Counted from the stretch's first letter, positions 32,065 to 41,490 are shown. The stretch is DNA of 64,000 bases from Streptomyces sp. NBC_01723 (GCF_036246005.1 NZ_CP109171.1:6126001-6190000), one strand, 5' to 3'. The notes: generated from the letters alone by a model not told the origin. A program made the numbers and translations.

Positions 32065-33318
32065 TTAAGCGGCGGTCGGATCGGGTCGTGCCCAGGCGGC
32101 TTCGGCGGCGAGGCGCTCGGACCACTGGATGTGGTCCTCTGCGAAGGCGGCGTCGGCCAGGCGTATGCGCTGGACTTCGCCGGTTCCGGCCGGTGGGTAG
32201 GTGTGCTGGATGTCGCGCCACAGGCGCTGGATGATGTAGTCGCCATCGAGGGCGTTGGCGCCGTGCAGTTCCATGGCGTCCTGGGCGGACTGGACGGCCC
32301 ACTGGTGGCCGAGGTATTTCGAATTGATCAGGTCGGCGTCGCAGGGCAGGCCCTGGTCGAGGAGGTGCACGGCCTGGTAGGCGAGTATCCGGGCGGCGCG
32401 CAGGCGGGCTTCCATGCCGCCGACGCGGTCCCGCAGGACGGGCAGGTCGGACAGGGCGCCCTGGTAGCGGGGGCGGGCCTTGAGCCGGGCGGTGGTGGTG
32501 TCCACGACGGCTTCGTGGATGCCGAGGCTGACGGCGGCCAGGTTGGGGCGGCCGTAGAGGATGCTGCTGCTCTGGGCCACGGCCAGTCCCTGGCCGATCT
32601 CCCCGACCACGTTGTCGGCGGGGACGCGGACGTGATCGAGGTCGAGGCGGCCGGCGGAGAAGCCATGCAGACCGAGGCCGGCACGGTGGTCGGGGACGGA
32701 AAGTCCGGGGCGGTCGGCTTCGACCATGAACGCGGTCAGCGCCTGCGAGGTGCTCACTCCGGCCGCGGCGGTGCGGGCGACGACGAGGTGGGCTCCGGCG
32801 AGGTGGCTGTTGCCGATATGGATCTTGCTGCCGGTGATCACCCACTCGTTGCCGGCGCGTTCGGCGGTGGTCTCGATGCCGCCGATGTGCCCGCCGGCGA
32901 GCGGTTCGGTCACGGCGATCGACAGCAGCAGGGAACCGTCCGTCACCCTGGGAAGCCAGCGGCCCTTCTGCTCGTAGGTGGCGAAGTGCAGCAGGGCGCC
33001 CACGGGGATCAATGTGGCCTGCAGGATGGCCGCGGCAGCCGCCGAGACCCGTGCGATGCGGTGGACCAAGACGGTCCTGGCCACGTGTCCGGCGCCCAGC
33101 CCGCCGAAGACGGCCGGTACGGTGACGGCGAACCAGCCCCGGGCGGCCATCAGGTCGGCGACCTTGCGCTCCACCCTGCCCGGAGCGGCCTCCATCCGCG
33201 CGGCGCGCGGCGCGACGTGCTCGGCCGCGAAGGCGTCCGCCTCCACCCACAGCAGATCGTGGCGGGCGGTGAGGTAGGGACGCAGCGCCGGTGGAGGCGT
33301 GGTGGGTGTGGCGGACAT
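32065..33318 (-). CDS. Acyl-CoA dehydrogenase family flavoenzyme
   Basis: 417 aa from ATG 33318 (GGGAG upstream). The fold markers are present: N-terminal helical domain ending FGGLGAG, middle domain LLSIAVTEPLAGGHIGGIETTAERAGNEWVITGSKIHIGN (FAD contacts), and C-terminal domain with LINSKYLGHQWAVQSAQDAMELHGANAL...RLWRDIQ. The catalytic Glu usual at position ~376 is not clearly assigned; the LHGANAL region lacks the standard YEG(T). It may be a specialised oxidase or N-hydroxylase relative. It lies last in the conservon-GAF transcript. Confidence 0.85.
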   Translation of the reverse strand: MSATPTTPPPALRPYLTARHDLLWVEADAFAAEHVAPRAARMEAAPGRVERKVADLMAARGWFAVTVPAVFGGLGAGHVARTVLVHRIARVSAAAAAILQATLIPVGALLHFATYEQKGRWLPRVTDGSLLLSIAVTEPLAGGHIGGIETTAERAGNEWVITGSKIHIGNSHLAGAHLVVARTAAAGVSTSQALTAFMVEADRPGLSVPDHRAGLGLHGFSAGRLDLDHVRVPADNVVGEIGQGLAVAQSSSILYGRPNLAAVSLGIHEAVVDTTTARLKARPRYQGALSDLPVLRDRVGGMEARLRAARILAYQAVHLLDQGLPCDADLINSKYLGHQWAVQSAQDAMELHGANALDGDYIIQRLWRDIQHTYPPAGTGEVQRIRLADAAFAEDHIQWSERLAAEAAWARPDPTAA

Positions 33319-33404
33319 GGTCTCCCTCTCCCTGGATGAAGGTCGCAACGCGGAGCGGCCGGGGATCGCCTACGGCTCCCGGGTGGGGGGGGTGTGGAAC
33401 GGGC

Positions 33405-34046
33405 TTAGCGGACGAGGGCCCGGGACATGTGGTCCATCACCTGCGCGCCGGTGTTGATGGTGATGTCCCTGATCCGTCGGGCCTCGCGCAGAGGCCGCTT
33501 CTCGGGGTCGATCACGCACACCGTGCCCAGCACGGTGCCGCTTTCGTGGATCAGCGGTGCGCCGAAGTAGGAGCGGATCCCGACGGCGTCGACCACTGCG
33601 TTGCCGCTGAAGCGCGGGCTGGCGTGTACATCGTGTAGCGGGAGGGCCTTCTTGCGGGTCATGACCTCCGGGCACCAGCCGTGGTCGCGGCTCATGGTGC
33701 GGCCGACGATGACGTACCCGCTGTCCGCGGGCGGCTGGTGCAGCCCGACGAAGGTCTGCTTCTCCAAGCCCAGGTTGACGAAGCCGTACAGGAACCCGGC
33801 CTGCTCAGCCATGTCGCGGGCCAGCTCGTCGAAGTCCTCGTTGGCCACGGGGGGCACGCCCAAGCGGTTGAGCAGCTCGTAACGCTGCGCCAGTTCCAGC
33901 GATTGCTGAGGCCGCTGGCTGGTGAGGGCGGTGCCGGGCGGGGTGAACGGGCCGCGGTTGGTGTCCCGCATGTCGCGCCGTGGCAAGGACCCTGCGGGCG
34001 GGGCGGTCTGCGGCGTGCGGTAGGGGGTGCTGGGGTGCTGTGACAT
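33405..34046 (-). CDS. GAF-domain sensory protein
   Basis: 213 aa from ATG 34046, which shares a base with the CvnD stop (TGATG). After a disordered ~50-residue start, residues ~55-205 read as a GAF domain: DELARDMAEQAGFLYGFVNLGLEKQTFVGLHQPP, HGWCPEVMTRKKALPLHDVHASPRFSGNAVVDAVGIRSYFGAPLIHESGTVLGTVCVIDPEKR. The C-x(n)-Y/F-x-G pattern is typical of GAF proteins that follow Streptomyces conservons. The ligand is unknown. It probably acts in the same signalling unit as CvnA-D. Confidence 0.82.
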   Translation of the reverse strand: MSQHPSTPYRTPQTAPPAGSLPRRDMRDTNRGPFTPPGTALTSQRPQQSLELAQRYELLNRLGVPPVANEDFDELARDMAEQAGFLYGFVNLGLEKQTFVGLHQPPADSGYVIVGRTMSRDHGWCPEVMTRKKALPLHDVHASPRFSGNAVVDAVGIRSYFGAPLIHESGTVLGTVCVIDPEKRPLREARRIRDITINTGAQVMDHMSRALVR

Positions 34047-34717
34047 CAGGCGTCCTGGAGGGGCGTAGAGGGGGCGTGACCAGTGCGATTGGTGGTGGCG
34101 GCGCTGTTCACGGCGTGGTCGACGAGGGCCAGCAGAACGCCGGCGACGTGATTCGTGTCGCGGGCGTCGCAGGTGACCACCGGTACGGCAGCGGGGAGTT
34201 CGAGAGCGGTGCGGACCTGCTCGGGGTGGTAGCGGTGCGCCCCGTCGAACTGATTGACGGCGACGACGAAGGGCAGGCCGATGTCCTCGAAGAAGCTGAC
34301 GGGCGTGAAGCTGCTCTCCAAACGGCGGGTGTCGACCAGGACGACCGCGCCGACGGCGCCGCGGGAGAGGTCGTACCAAAGGTCGACGAATCGGTCCTGG
34401 CCCGGAGTGCCGAACAGGAACAGCTCCAGAGGAATCGGCGCGTCGGGCAGGCTCAGTCGGCCGAAGTCAAAGGCGACCGTCGTGGTCTGCTTCGCCTCGA
34501 TGCCCGCCAGGCTGTCGACGTCCGCGCTCGCCTCGGTCAGGTACTCCTCCGTGCTCAGCGGCGTGATCTCGCTGACGGCGCCCACGGCGGTGGTCTTGCC
34601 CGCGCCGAAACCGCCGGCGATCACGATCTTCAGCACGGTCGGCGCACCGCCCCGCGGGTGCGGCGAACTCCGCGGCACGGCGGTCGGGTCATCCGGCCTG
34701 GGGATAGGCGACGGCAT
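34046..34717 (-). CDS. cvnD: Conservon GTPase CvnD-like
   Basis: 223 aa. GGFGAGKTT is the P-loop, EITPLSTEEYLTEA a switch I region, LFLFGTPGQDRFVDLW the G3 switch, and VVAVNQFDG the N-x-x-D G4 motif. This is the Ras/Rag-like ATP/GTP-binding protein that closes Streptomyces conservons. The N-terminal ~28 residues are Pro-rich, and a start nearer to the P-loop is possible. The gene overlaps cvnC by 29 bp. Conservon proteins are known to assemble at the membrane in a G-protein-like complex. Confidence 0.9.
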   Translation of the reverse strand: MPSPIPRPDDPTAVPRSSPHPRGGAPTVLKIVIAGGFGAGKTTAVGAVSEITPLSTEEYLTEASADVDSLAGIEAKQTTTVAFDFGRLSLPDAPIPLELFLFGTPGQDRFVDLWYDLSRGAVGAVVLVDTRRLESSFTPVSFFEDIGLPFVVAVNQFDGAHRYHPEQVRTALELPAAVPVVTCDARDTNHVAGVLLALVDHAVNSAATTNRTGHAPSTPLQDA

Positions 34718-35096
34718 CAGGCCACTTCCTCTTCAGGCCGGCGGTAACGGCTGCCAGCAGTTGGGTAGACGGACCGGATCCTGCGCCGGTATCGGCATAG
34801 GAATGGGTCAGGGGGACGACGAGGGCGTCGGCGTCCAGGAGGTCGGAGACGAGCACTTTGACGGCGCTGACGGGCCGGCCAAGGCGTCCCGCCAGCTCGA
34901 CCACCGACCGTCGGCGCTCCCGGCACAGGGCGAGGATTTCCTCGCACTCCTCGGCCTGCGCCGGGCCTGGCCTTCCCTGCCCGGCCTCCAGCACGGTTTC
35001 CAGAGCGAGCAGGTGCCGCGGCCTGGTACGCCCGCGCACCACGGTGTACGTCCGCACGAACGCCGACTCCTCGGCCGCGCGGCCGTACGTGGTCAC
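34689..35096 (-). CDS. cvnC: DUF742 protein CvnC-like
   Basis: 135 aa from GTG 35096 (GGAGAGG upstream; overlaps the cvnB stop as GTGA). VRTYTVVRGRTRPRHLLALETVLEA and CRERRRSVVELAGRLGRPVSAVKVLVSDLLDADALVV are the DUF742 hallmarks, with a winged-helix-like end. In conservons this protein links the LC7 protein and the GTPase. No anomalies apart from the overlap with cvnD. Confidence 0.92.
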   Translation of the reverse strand: MTTYGRAAEESAFVRTYTVVRGRTRPRHLLALETVLEAGQGRPGPAQAEECEEILALCRERRRSVVELAGRLGRPVSAVKVLVSDLLDADALVVPLTHSYADTGAGSGPSTQLLAAVTAGLKRKWPDAVAYPQAG

Positions 35097-35608
35097 CGGA
35101 CCTCTCCGCCCGTGCCGACGCGGACGGGGATCACCATGTAAGGGGCGAACTTCGCAACGAGCCGGCCCATCTCGAAGCCGACGGTGCCCACGTCGGCGTC
35201 CCTGGTGGCGATGACGGCGAGGATCGTGTCCACCTCACCGCGTTCGTTACCGGGGTGGTTGTCGAAGGCCGCGCTGCACCCGGCGCTCTGGACGAAGAAC
35301 AGGCAGTCGTCTCGCTCGATGATGACCTGCCGGGCCGGCCTCTTCTTGTGGCTCGGGCCGGTGATGTTCGCCGCGAGGGAGGCAACGCCGCTGAAGGCGG
35401 CCGACAGCTCGTCCGCCCAGTCCTTGTCGACGTCGCTGTCCAGCAGCCGCAGTCCGTCGCGCGAGAGCAGGACGGCGTGCGTGACGCCCTGCGTCTCGGA
35501 GGCGAACTGACGCAGCAGCCAGACCATGCTGTCCCGCTGTCCGCTTGGCGTCGTCGCAGATGCAGCGTTGCCGTCGGTCACGTTGTTCATCGCGGGGTGG
35601 GTGCTCAT
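35093..35608 (-). CDS. cvnB: Roadblock/LC7 protein CvnB-like
   Basis: 171 aa. After a ~25-residue disordered start, MVWLLRQFASETQGVTHAVLLSRDGLRLLDSDVDKDWADELSAAFSGVASLAANI is the roadblock/LC7 fold, and the end (VGFEMGRLVAKFAPYMVIPVRVG) is typical. The family usually regulates the partner GTPase. An extended spacer DNHPGNERGEVD is present between the central strands. The gene follows cvnA after 66 bp. Confidence 0.92.
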   Translation of the reverse strand: MSTHPAMNNVTDGNAASATTPSGQRDSMVWLLRQFASETQGVTHAVLLSRDGLRLLDSDVDKDWADELSAAFSGVASLAANITGPSHKKRPARQVIIERDDCLFFVQSAGCSAAFDNHPGNERGEVDTILAVIATRDADVGTVGFEMGRLVAKFAPYMVIPVRVGTGGEVR

Positions 35609-35674
35609 GAGGATTGCTCCAGAAGGGGGAAGGGCCAGTGGGTGTATCGGCCACCGGGAACGCGGAAGGACGGG

Positions 35675-37192
35675 TCAGGGGGTGGGGTGTTCTGTCGACG
35701 CGGGAGAGGGACTGGCGCTGCCGCCGGCCTGGAGGCCGTTGCGGAAGGCGGCTGCGAGCCCGGGCGTCGCCGCGGATACGGGGGCTTGCTCACGCTCCTG
35801 TGGTGGACGGAAAGATCCCGTCCGGCGTGTGCGTGTCGGCAGAGCGGGCGCGTCAGTCGACTGACCTGCCTCCGCGGTCGGTGCCTCAGCGACGCCACGG
35901 CCTGCGGCCTGTGCTGCCTCCGGGACGGCGGGAGTCGCGGCCACCGGCTGCGGCTGCCGCCCGGAGCCGCGAGCTTCCTCGGGCGGCGGCGCGCCCGCAT
36001 CCTCGACCGATGGAATGGCTACCAGGAGCCGTGCCGGTATGACGACCAGGGCGGTGGTGCCTCCCGTCGTATTCTCTTGCAGGAGGACGGTCATCCCGTG
36101 TGACTGTGCGATCTTCGCGGCGACCAGCAGGCCGAGCTGCCCGGCCCGGACTTGGCCGCTGACATCGACCTCGTCCGGGGCTTTGAGCAGGTGGTTCATC
36201 TGTGCCCGCATCTGCGGGTGCATGGGGATGGCGCGATCCTCGACCTCGATGGCCAGCCCGTGTGGCACCCGCTGTGCGCGCACCATCACCCGCGTCTCTG
36301 GATCGGAGCACTCGCAGGCGTTCTCGATCAGCTCGGCCAGCAGGTGCGTCAGGTCCGGCCCCACATGGCCGGGCAACCCCAGCTCGGCGCCCACGGATCC
36401 GGCCGCGACGGCCACCCGCGGATACTGCACGACCTCGGAGACAGCGCCGCGCAGGGCCGTCGTGACGGGAACGGGCCGGCGCACGCTGCGCAGGGACTGT
36501 CCGCCCAGGACCGCCGTGCTCTCGACCTGGCGGCGCATCCGCGTCACGAGGTGATCGATCTCGAAGATCTTGGCCAGCAGCTCCGGGTCGTCGGTCAGCA
36601 TCTCCAACCGGCTCAGTGCCTCAAGAGCCTTGCTGACCAAGGCGTGCTCGCGCATGGCCAGGCGGCGAAGCACTTCCAGGAGGACCACGGACTGGGACTC
36701 GTCGTGCACGCGGATCAGCGAGACGATGGCTTGCGCCTGGAGGGCACTCAACGCGTTGTCGATCCCGGCGTTCGGGGTGGACGACTGCGCGGTGTGCGGG
36801 TCCGGCAACGCTGGACGTTTTCCGCGGCACAGCTCGTCCGCCGACCACTGCACCGACTTCTCAACGGCTGCCGCTGCCCCTGTGACCGCGTTCAGCGCTG
36901 CCGTCTGGGAATCCGCCACCGCCGACTGCACGGCGCTGGCGACGCTGTGCGCTCCGCGTGCTGCCACCGCGACGACCCCCGCTAGTCCGCAGACCAGGCC
37001 GGCCAGGACCCAGCCGGGGCCTACGACGGACCCCGACCGGAGAGCGAAGGCGGCGAGCAGCAGCGCGGCTAGGAGTGCCAGGGGCAGTGCCACGGCGCGA
37101 CGGGCGAGGTACAGCGTGGTCGCGTCGAGCGGGGGCCGCCGTCTGCGGTGGCCGGTAGCGGCTGGCCGTGCCGTCAAGGCGCTGTCAGGCAT
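35675..37192 (-). CDS. cvnA: Conservon sensor histidine kinase CvnA-like
   Basis: 505 aa from ATG 37192. Two N-terminal transmembrane helices (LPLALLAALLLAAFALRSG and VGPGWVLAGLVCGLAGVVAVAA) bracket a very short loop. A dimerisation helix region follows (DNALSALQAQAIVSLIRV... HLVTRMRRQVESTAVLGG), then an HATPase domain with LLAELIENACECSDPE (N box), AIEVEDRAIPM (D box) and GQLGLLVAAKIAQSHG (G box). The C-terminal ~120 residues are disordered. A canonical phospho-accepting His is in the HLVTRMRRQ region, as in other CvnA proteins. Confidence 0.92.
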   Translation of the reverse strand: MPDSALTARPAATGHRRRRPPLDATTLYLARRAVALPLALLAALLLAAFALRSGSVVGPGWVLAGLVCGLAGVVAVAARGAHSVASAVQSAVADSQTAALNAVTGAAAAVEKSVQWSADELCRGKRPALPDPHTAQSSTPNAGIDNALSALQAQAIVSLIRVHDESQSVVLLEVLRRLAMREHALVSKALEALSRLEMLTDDPELLAKIFEIDHLVTRMRRQVESTAVLGGQSLRSVRRPVPVTTALRGAVSEVVQYPRVAVAAGSVGAELGLPGHVGPDLTHLLAELIENACECSDPETRVMVRAQRVPHGLAIEVEDRAIPMHPQMRAQMNHLLKAPDEVDVSGQVRAGQLGLLVAAKIAQSHGMTVLLQENTTGGTTALVVIPARLLVAIPSVEDAGAPPPEEARGSGRQPQPVAATPAVPEAAQAAGRGVAEAPTAEAGQSTDAPALPTRTRRTGSFRPPQEREQAPVSAATPGLAAAFRNGLQAGGSASPSPASTEHPTP

Positions 37193-37218
37193 GGGAATCC
37201 TCGTCAGGGGTGGGGTGG

Positions 37219-39120
37219 CTATGCGTGCTGCGGCGTCAGGTCTGCGGTGGACTGGCGCGTGCTGCGGGGGGTTGAGCGGGGTGCGGGGACCGCGAGCGCG
37301 GCGTGGCGGGGGGAGGACTGCGTCGCCATCTGCTGAAGGAGCAGGGCGCTTTGGATCAGGCCCATGTGGCTGAACGCCTGCGGGAAGTTGCCGAGCTGGC
37401 GCTGCTGGACGGGGTCGTACTCCTCCGCCAGGAGCCCGAGGTCGTTGCGCAGAGCCAGGAGGCGTTCGAACAAGGCGCGGGCCTCGTCGAGGCGGCCGGT
37501 CAGGGCGAGGCCGTCGACGAGCCAGAAGTTGCACAGGAAGAAGGCGCCCTCGTCGCCGGTCAAGCCGTCCACCCCGACGTCCTCACCGCAGGTCGGGTAC
37601 CGGTACACGAGCCCGTCTTCCGTGGAGAGTTCACGACGGACCGCATCCACGGTGCCGATCACGCGCGGGTCATCGGGCGGCAGAAAACCGGTGCGGGGGA
37701 TGAGCAGCGTGGCAGCGTCCAGCTCCTGCGAGCCGTAGGACTGCGTGAAGGTGTTGCGCACCGGGTCGAAGCCCTTGTCACAGACCTCCCGGTGGATCGC
37801 CGCCCGCAGCTCCACCAGAGGGGCCACGTCCATGTCGAGCGCGCCGGCCTCGACCAGACGGATGGTGCGGTCGACCGCCACCCAGGCCATCACCTTGGAA
37901 TGGACGAAGTGCCGGCGGGCCCCGCGGATCTCCCAGATGCCCTCATCGGGCTCCCGCCAGCGCTGCGCCAGGTGCTCAACGAGCCGCTGGTGCAGGACCG
38001 CGGTGTCGGCGCAGTGCGCGACACCGCTCTGGTGCGCGACGTAGAGGGTGTCGATCACCTCGCCGTACACGTCCAGCTGCAGCTGGCCCGCAGCCCCGTT
38101 CCCGACCCGCACCGGCGAAGAGCCTTCGTACCCGGGAAGCCAGGGAAGCTCCCGCTCCCGCAGGTCACGCTCCCCGGTGATCCCGTACATGATCTGCAGG
38201 TTCTCCGGGTCCCCGGCCACGGCCCGCAGCAGCCACCGCCGCCATGCCTGTGCCTCCTGCCGGTACCCGGTCCCCAGCAGCGCGGCAAGCGTCGTGGCGG
38301 CGTCGCGCAGCCAAGTGAAGCGGTAGTCCCAGTTCCGGTCGCCGCCGATCTCCTCGGGAAGCGACGTGGTCGGCGCCGCGACGATCCCGCCGCTCGGCCC
38401 GTAGGTCATGGCCTTCAGCGTGATCGAGGACCGGACCACGGCCTCGCGGTAAGGCCCGTTGTAGGCGCACTCCTGCGTCCAGTCCTGCCAGAAGGCGAGC
38501 GTCTCGGCGAGCGCCGCCTCCGGGTCGGGAACGTCCGGTGCGGGGGCGTGGGACGGGCACCAGCTGAGCACGAACGCCACGCTCTGTCCCACTCCGACGG
38601 TGAACACACTCACGACGACGCCGTCCTTCTCCGCCTGCGGTACGCACGTGTCGAGCCAAAGGGCGTCCCCGCCGGCCTCCGCGACCATGCGCCCACCGAC
38701 CTCGTGGATCCACGGGCTGACGCTGCCGTACCCCGGCCGAGGACGCATGGCCGAGACCATCTCCACTTCGCCAGTCAGGCCCTCAGCGATCCGGATCACC
38801 TGCGGGGCCCCGTCGCGCGGCGGCATGAAATCCAGGACCCGGACCGAACCAGTCGGGGTACGCCACAGCGATTCGAGAACGAGCGAGTCACCGCGGTACC
38901 GACGGGCAGCCACTCTTCCGGAGCCGGACCAGCCTGCGGACGGGGCCGGGGCGATCTGCCAGGTGCCGTGCTTCTGTGTGCCGAGCAGACCGGCAAACAC
39001 GGCCGGTGAGTCGAAGCGGGGCAGGCACAGCCAGTCGATCGTGCCGTCGTCGCAGACGTGGGCGCTGGTCTGCGTGTCGCCGATCAGGCCGTACTGCTCG
39101 ATACGCGGAAGGCGTTTCAT
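37219..39120 (-). CDS. Glycoside hydrolase family 15 protein (glucoamylase/trehalase-like)
   Basis: 633 aa. The N-terminal beta-sandwich begins LPRIEQYGLIGDTQTSAHVCDDGTIDWLCLPRFDSPAVFAGLL. The catalytic (alpha/alpha)6 barrel has EEIGGDRNWDYRFTWLRDAATTLAALL, EPDEGIWEIRGARRHFVHSKVMAWVAVDRTI (general acid region), GLTGDEGAFFLCNFWLVDGL and LLAEEYDPVQQRQLGNFPQAFSHMGLI (general base region). This is the normal length for actinobacterial GH15 trehalases, which hydrolyse alpha-glucosides. No secretion signal is seen, so it is probably cytoplasmic. The following cvnA starts 27 bp after its stop. Confidence 0.92.
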   Translation of the reverse strand: MKRLPRIEQYGLIGDTQTSAHVCDDGTIDWLCLPRFDSPAVFAGLLGTQKHGTWQIAPAPSAGWSGSGRVAARRYRGDSLVLESLWRTPTGSVRVLDFMPPRDGAPQVIRIAEGLTGEVEMVSAMRPRPGYGSVSPWIHEVGGRMVAEAGGDALWLDTCVPQAEKDGVVVSVFTVGVGQSVAFVLSWCPSHAPAPDVPDPEAALAETLAFWQDWTQECAYNGPYREAVVRSSITLKAMTYGPSGGIVAAPTTSLPEEIGGDRNWDYRFTWLRDAATTLAALLGTGYRQEAQAWRRWLLRAVAGDPENLQIMYGITGERDLRERELPWLPGYEGSSPVRVGNGAAGQLQLDVYGEVIDTLYVAHQSGVAHCADTAVLHQRLVEHLAQRWREPDEGIWEIRGARRHFVHSKVMAWVAVDRTIRLVEAGALDMDVAPLVELRAAIHREVCDKGFDPVRNTFTQSYGSQELDAATLLIPRTGFLPPDDPRVIGTVDAVRRELSTEDGLVYRYPTCGEDVGVDGLTGDEGAFFLCNFWLVDGLALTGRLDEARALFERLLALRNDLGLLAEEYDPVQQRQLGNFPQAFSHMGLIQSALLLQQMATQSSPRHAALAVPAPRSTPRSTRQSTADLTPQHA

Positions 39121-39214
39121 CGTGTGTGAATCTCCAATAAGCCCCGTTGGTCTGGGGGTGTTATCGGGGCCGCCGAAGCGGCCGGGGACAGGCCGGGAGT
39201 CAAGGAGTCAGCGG

Positions 39215-39358
39215 TCACCGCGGGGACGCAGGCTCGCTCGGAGGTGGTGTAGAGGCCCTGTCTGCGGGATCGAGGCCAGTCGCACGAGTGCCTCGGCACA
39301 CCAGCCACGCCATCGCGACGAGGATCAGTCCGATGAGGAGCGCTCCGGTGAGCGTCAT
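39215..39358 (-). CDS. Small single-pass membrane protein (47 aa)
   Basis: ATG 39358 overlaps the DUF6415 gene stop (ATGA). MTLTGALLIGLILVAMAWLVCRGTRA is one transmembrane helix followed by a short basic, Pro-rich tail. No family is recognised. Coupling to the DUF6415 gene argues that it is translated. The 94 bp between it and the GH15 start hold a small GC-rich hairpin (GGCCGC/GCGGCC near 39168-39183) and nothing else. Confidence 0.65.
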   Translation of the reverse strand: MTLTGALLIGLILVAMAWLVCRGTRATGLDPADRASTPPPSEPASPR

Positions 39359-39840
39359 GACCGGGGCACCGAAGCGGCCCACACCAAGCAGGTGAGGGCG
39401 ACGGCGAAGACCGCACCGCGCAGCACGTTGATCTGCGGCGTCCATCGAGCCAACCTCCGTGCCGGTCGACTCGCTCCGACGTCGTCCAGCCGGATCTTCG
39501 CGATGAGTTCCTGCGTGGCCTCGGCGAGCCTGACGAGGTGCACGCGGCTGGACAGATAGCCCTCCGGGAGCCCGACCGAGCAGAGTTGCTGCGCACGGAG
39601 CAAGGCCGGCTCCTGCGAAGGCATCAGGGTTCCGAGCTGGTTGACGTGCCCTCGCAGCCGCAGGACGAGGTCCTCCACATCGGCGGCGGTCTCGGGCACC
39701 GGGGAGTCCTCGCCCAGCACGAGCGTCACCGTCTCCGTCGCGGACGCCGCTTGGTCACGCCCGGCACCCGGATCACCGAGACTCCGGCCCTGACCACGGC
39801 GCTGGCAGAACGCCCGGCGAGGGGCCAGCGAGAGACGCAT
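39355..39840 (-). CDS. DUF6415 'natural product biosynthesis' family protein
   Basis: 161 aa from ATG 39840 (AGGAG 8 nt upstream). The core TVTLVLGEDSPVPETAADVEDLVLRLRGHVNQLGTLMPSQEPALLRAQQLCSVGLPEGYLSSRVHLVRLAEATQELI is the DUF6415 pattern of Streptomyces. A C-terminal hydrophobic helix (LRGAVFAVALTCLVWAA) suggests membrane anchoring. Function unknown. It is divergent from the HTH/TPR regulator at 40030; the 190 bp between them should contain both promoters. Confidence 0.75.
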   Translation of the reverse strand: MRLSLAPRRAFCQRRGQGRSLGDPGAGRDQAASATETVTLVLGEDSPVPETAADVEDLVLRLRGHVNQLGTLMPSQEPALLRAQQLCSVGLPEGYLSSRVHLVRLAEATQELIAKIRLDDVGASRPARRLARWTPQINVLRGAVFAVALTCLVWAASVPRS

Positions 39841-40029
39841 GACACAACTCCTAAATGGATCAAGCCAAATTGAGTGAGAGACGCCGTGCACCACAGTCGG
39901 TCGGCGTGCATGGTGAGTGATCCGGCCGCTACGTTGAGCGAACCGCGAATCCCCGCTGGGGGGTATGCCTGTGCGGCCCGCAAGGCCGTCAAAGGCGTCA
40001 AAGATCATTTCGGACCCGAGGGGCAGCCC

Positions 40030-41418
40030 ATGGCCCGTGAGCGAAACGTCGCCCTCGCCGCACTCCTGCGCGAAGCGGGCTGGTCCCAGCCCCAAGCAGC
40101 CGCCGCGGTCGCTCGTGTCGCCGCGGAGAGCGGTGCACGCGAATTGCAGGCCATCTCGCGCTCGCACATCGCCATGTGGGTCCAGGGCACCAAGCCCAGC
40201 GGACGAGCGCCTCATATCCTGCGTGAGACGCTGTCCCGCAGGCTCAGTCGCCCCCTCACCCTCGCTGACCTCGGGCTGGAAGACGGGCCGACCGGCTCGC
40301 CCGACAGCAGTTCCGACTGGAGCGTCGACCCTCTGACCGTGCTGGCCGAGCTGGGAAGCGACGACCTGGACATGCACCGACGCAAGCTGCTGGCGACCGC
40401 CGCGTACTCGGCCGCCGGCCTCACACTGCCCGCGAGTTCGTGGTGGACAACCGCCCCAGCCGCTGCAGCATCGCGCCCAGCAGTCTCCCCACGGCTGGTG
40501 ACCCAGGCCGACATCGATGACGTCCGCAACCTGACAGCCTTCTACTCCGCACGGGACCAGCAGCGTGGTGGAGCCTCTGGGCGCTCGGCTCTGGCCGGCC
40601 ACCTTCGCGACGAAGCGGTGCCCCTGCTGGGCAGCAGGTTTCGAACGGAACGGCACCGACGGGACACGTACTCGGCCGTGGCAGAGATGACCTACATCGC
40701 CGGCTGGATGGCGTTCGACGCCTCGGAGCACCGCACCGCCCAGCGCTACCTCACCCTCGCCGCCCGCATAGCGGCCGAAGCCTGCGACGGACCGCTGGGC
40801 GGCCACATCCTGCGCGCCCTCGCCCACCAGGCAGTCGACCTCGGACACCCACGAAGGGCCCTCGACCTGACCGATGCCTCCATGGCCCGCACTCACTACG
40901 GCCAGGCCAGCTCGCGCGAGAAGGCCCTGCTCTCCATCGTCCACGCCCGTGCCCTGGCCGCCGACGGCGACAGGCCCGGCACCCTCGCGGCCATCAGCCG
41001 AGCAGAGCGGGACCTCGCCCGCGCCGACAACGAGGACGCCCCCGACCGCGTCGGCTTCTTCCAGGAAGCCTCTCTCGCCCACGAAACTGCCTGCGCCCTG
41101 CGCGACCTGGGCAACCCCGTCGAGGCGGAGATCCATTTCCAGCGCAGCGTCCGCACCCGCCGCCGGCAGCAGTACGCCCGCACCCACAGCGTGACACTCG
41201 GCTACCTGGGCGCCGTCCAGGTCCAGCAAGGACGTCTCGACGAGGCATGCGGCACGTGGGGACAAGCCCTCGATGCCATGGTCGGCGTCCAGTCCGGCCG
41301 CGCCCGCGACGTCATCGTCCGCATGCAGAGCGACCTGTCGCCCATGAGGCAACGCGGAGGCCGCCACGTTGTTGAATTGGACCGCCGGGCACGGGAAATG
41401 CTGCGCGCCATAGGCTGA
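40030..41418 (+). CDS. HTH/TPR-type transcriptional regulator
   Basis: 462 aa from ATG 40030 (GAGGGG upstream). Residues ~1-60 hold an atypical HTH (NVALAALLREAGWSQPQAAAAVARVAAES...RSHIAMWVQGTKPSGRAPHILRETLSRRL). Residues ~200-460 are TPR-like helical repeats (DTYSAVAEMTYIAGWMAFDASEHRTAQRYLTLAARIAAE...). This matches the large Streptomyces family of XRE-like regulators with TPR sensing domains, often beside secondary-metabolism and anti-sigma genes. It probably senses a small ligand or peptide. Confidence 0.82.
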   Translation: MARERNVALAALLREAGWSQPQAAAAVARVAAESGARELQAISRSHIAMWVQGTKPSGRAPHILRETLSRRLSRPLTLADLGLEDGPTGSPDSSSDWSVDPLTVLAELGSDDLDMHRRKLLATAAYSAAGLTLPASSWWTTAPAAAASRPAVSPRLVTQADIDDVRNLTAFYSARDQQRGGASGRSALAGHLRDEAVPLLGSRFRTERHRRDTYSAVAEMTYIAGWMAFDASEHRTAQRYLTLAARIAAEACDGPLGGHILRALAHQAVDLGHPRRALDLTDASMARTHYGQASSREKALLSIVHARALAADGDRPGTLAAISRAERDLARADNEDAPDRVGFFQEASLAHETACALRDLGNPVEAEIHFQRSVRTRRRQQYARTHSVTLGYLGAVQVQQGRLDEACGTWGQALDAMVGVQSGRARDVIVRMQSDLSPMRQRGGRHVVELDRRAREMLRAIG

Positions 41419-41490
41419 CCACAGGGCAGGTCCGCAGGTACGGCCGGCGGTTGCTGCACACGCGATTTCATGGGAGAGGAACGAACGCCG

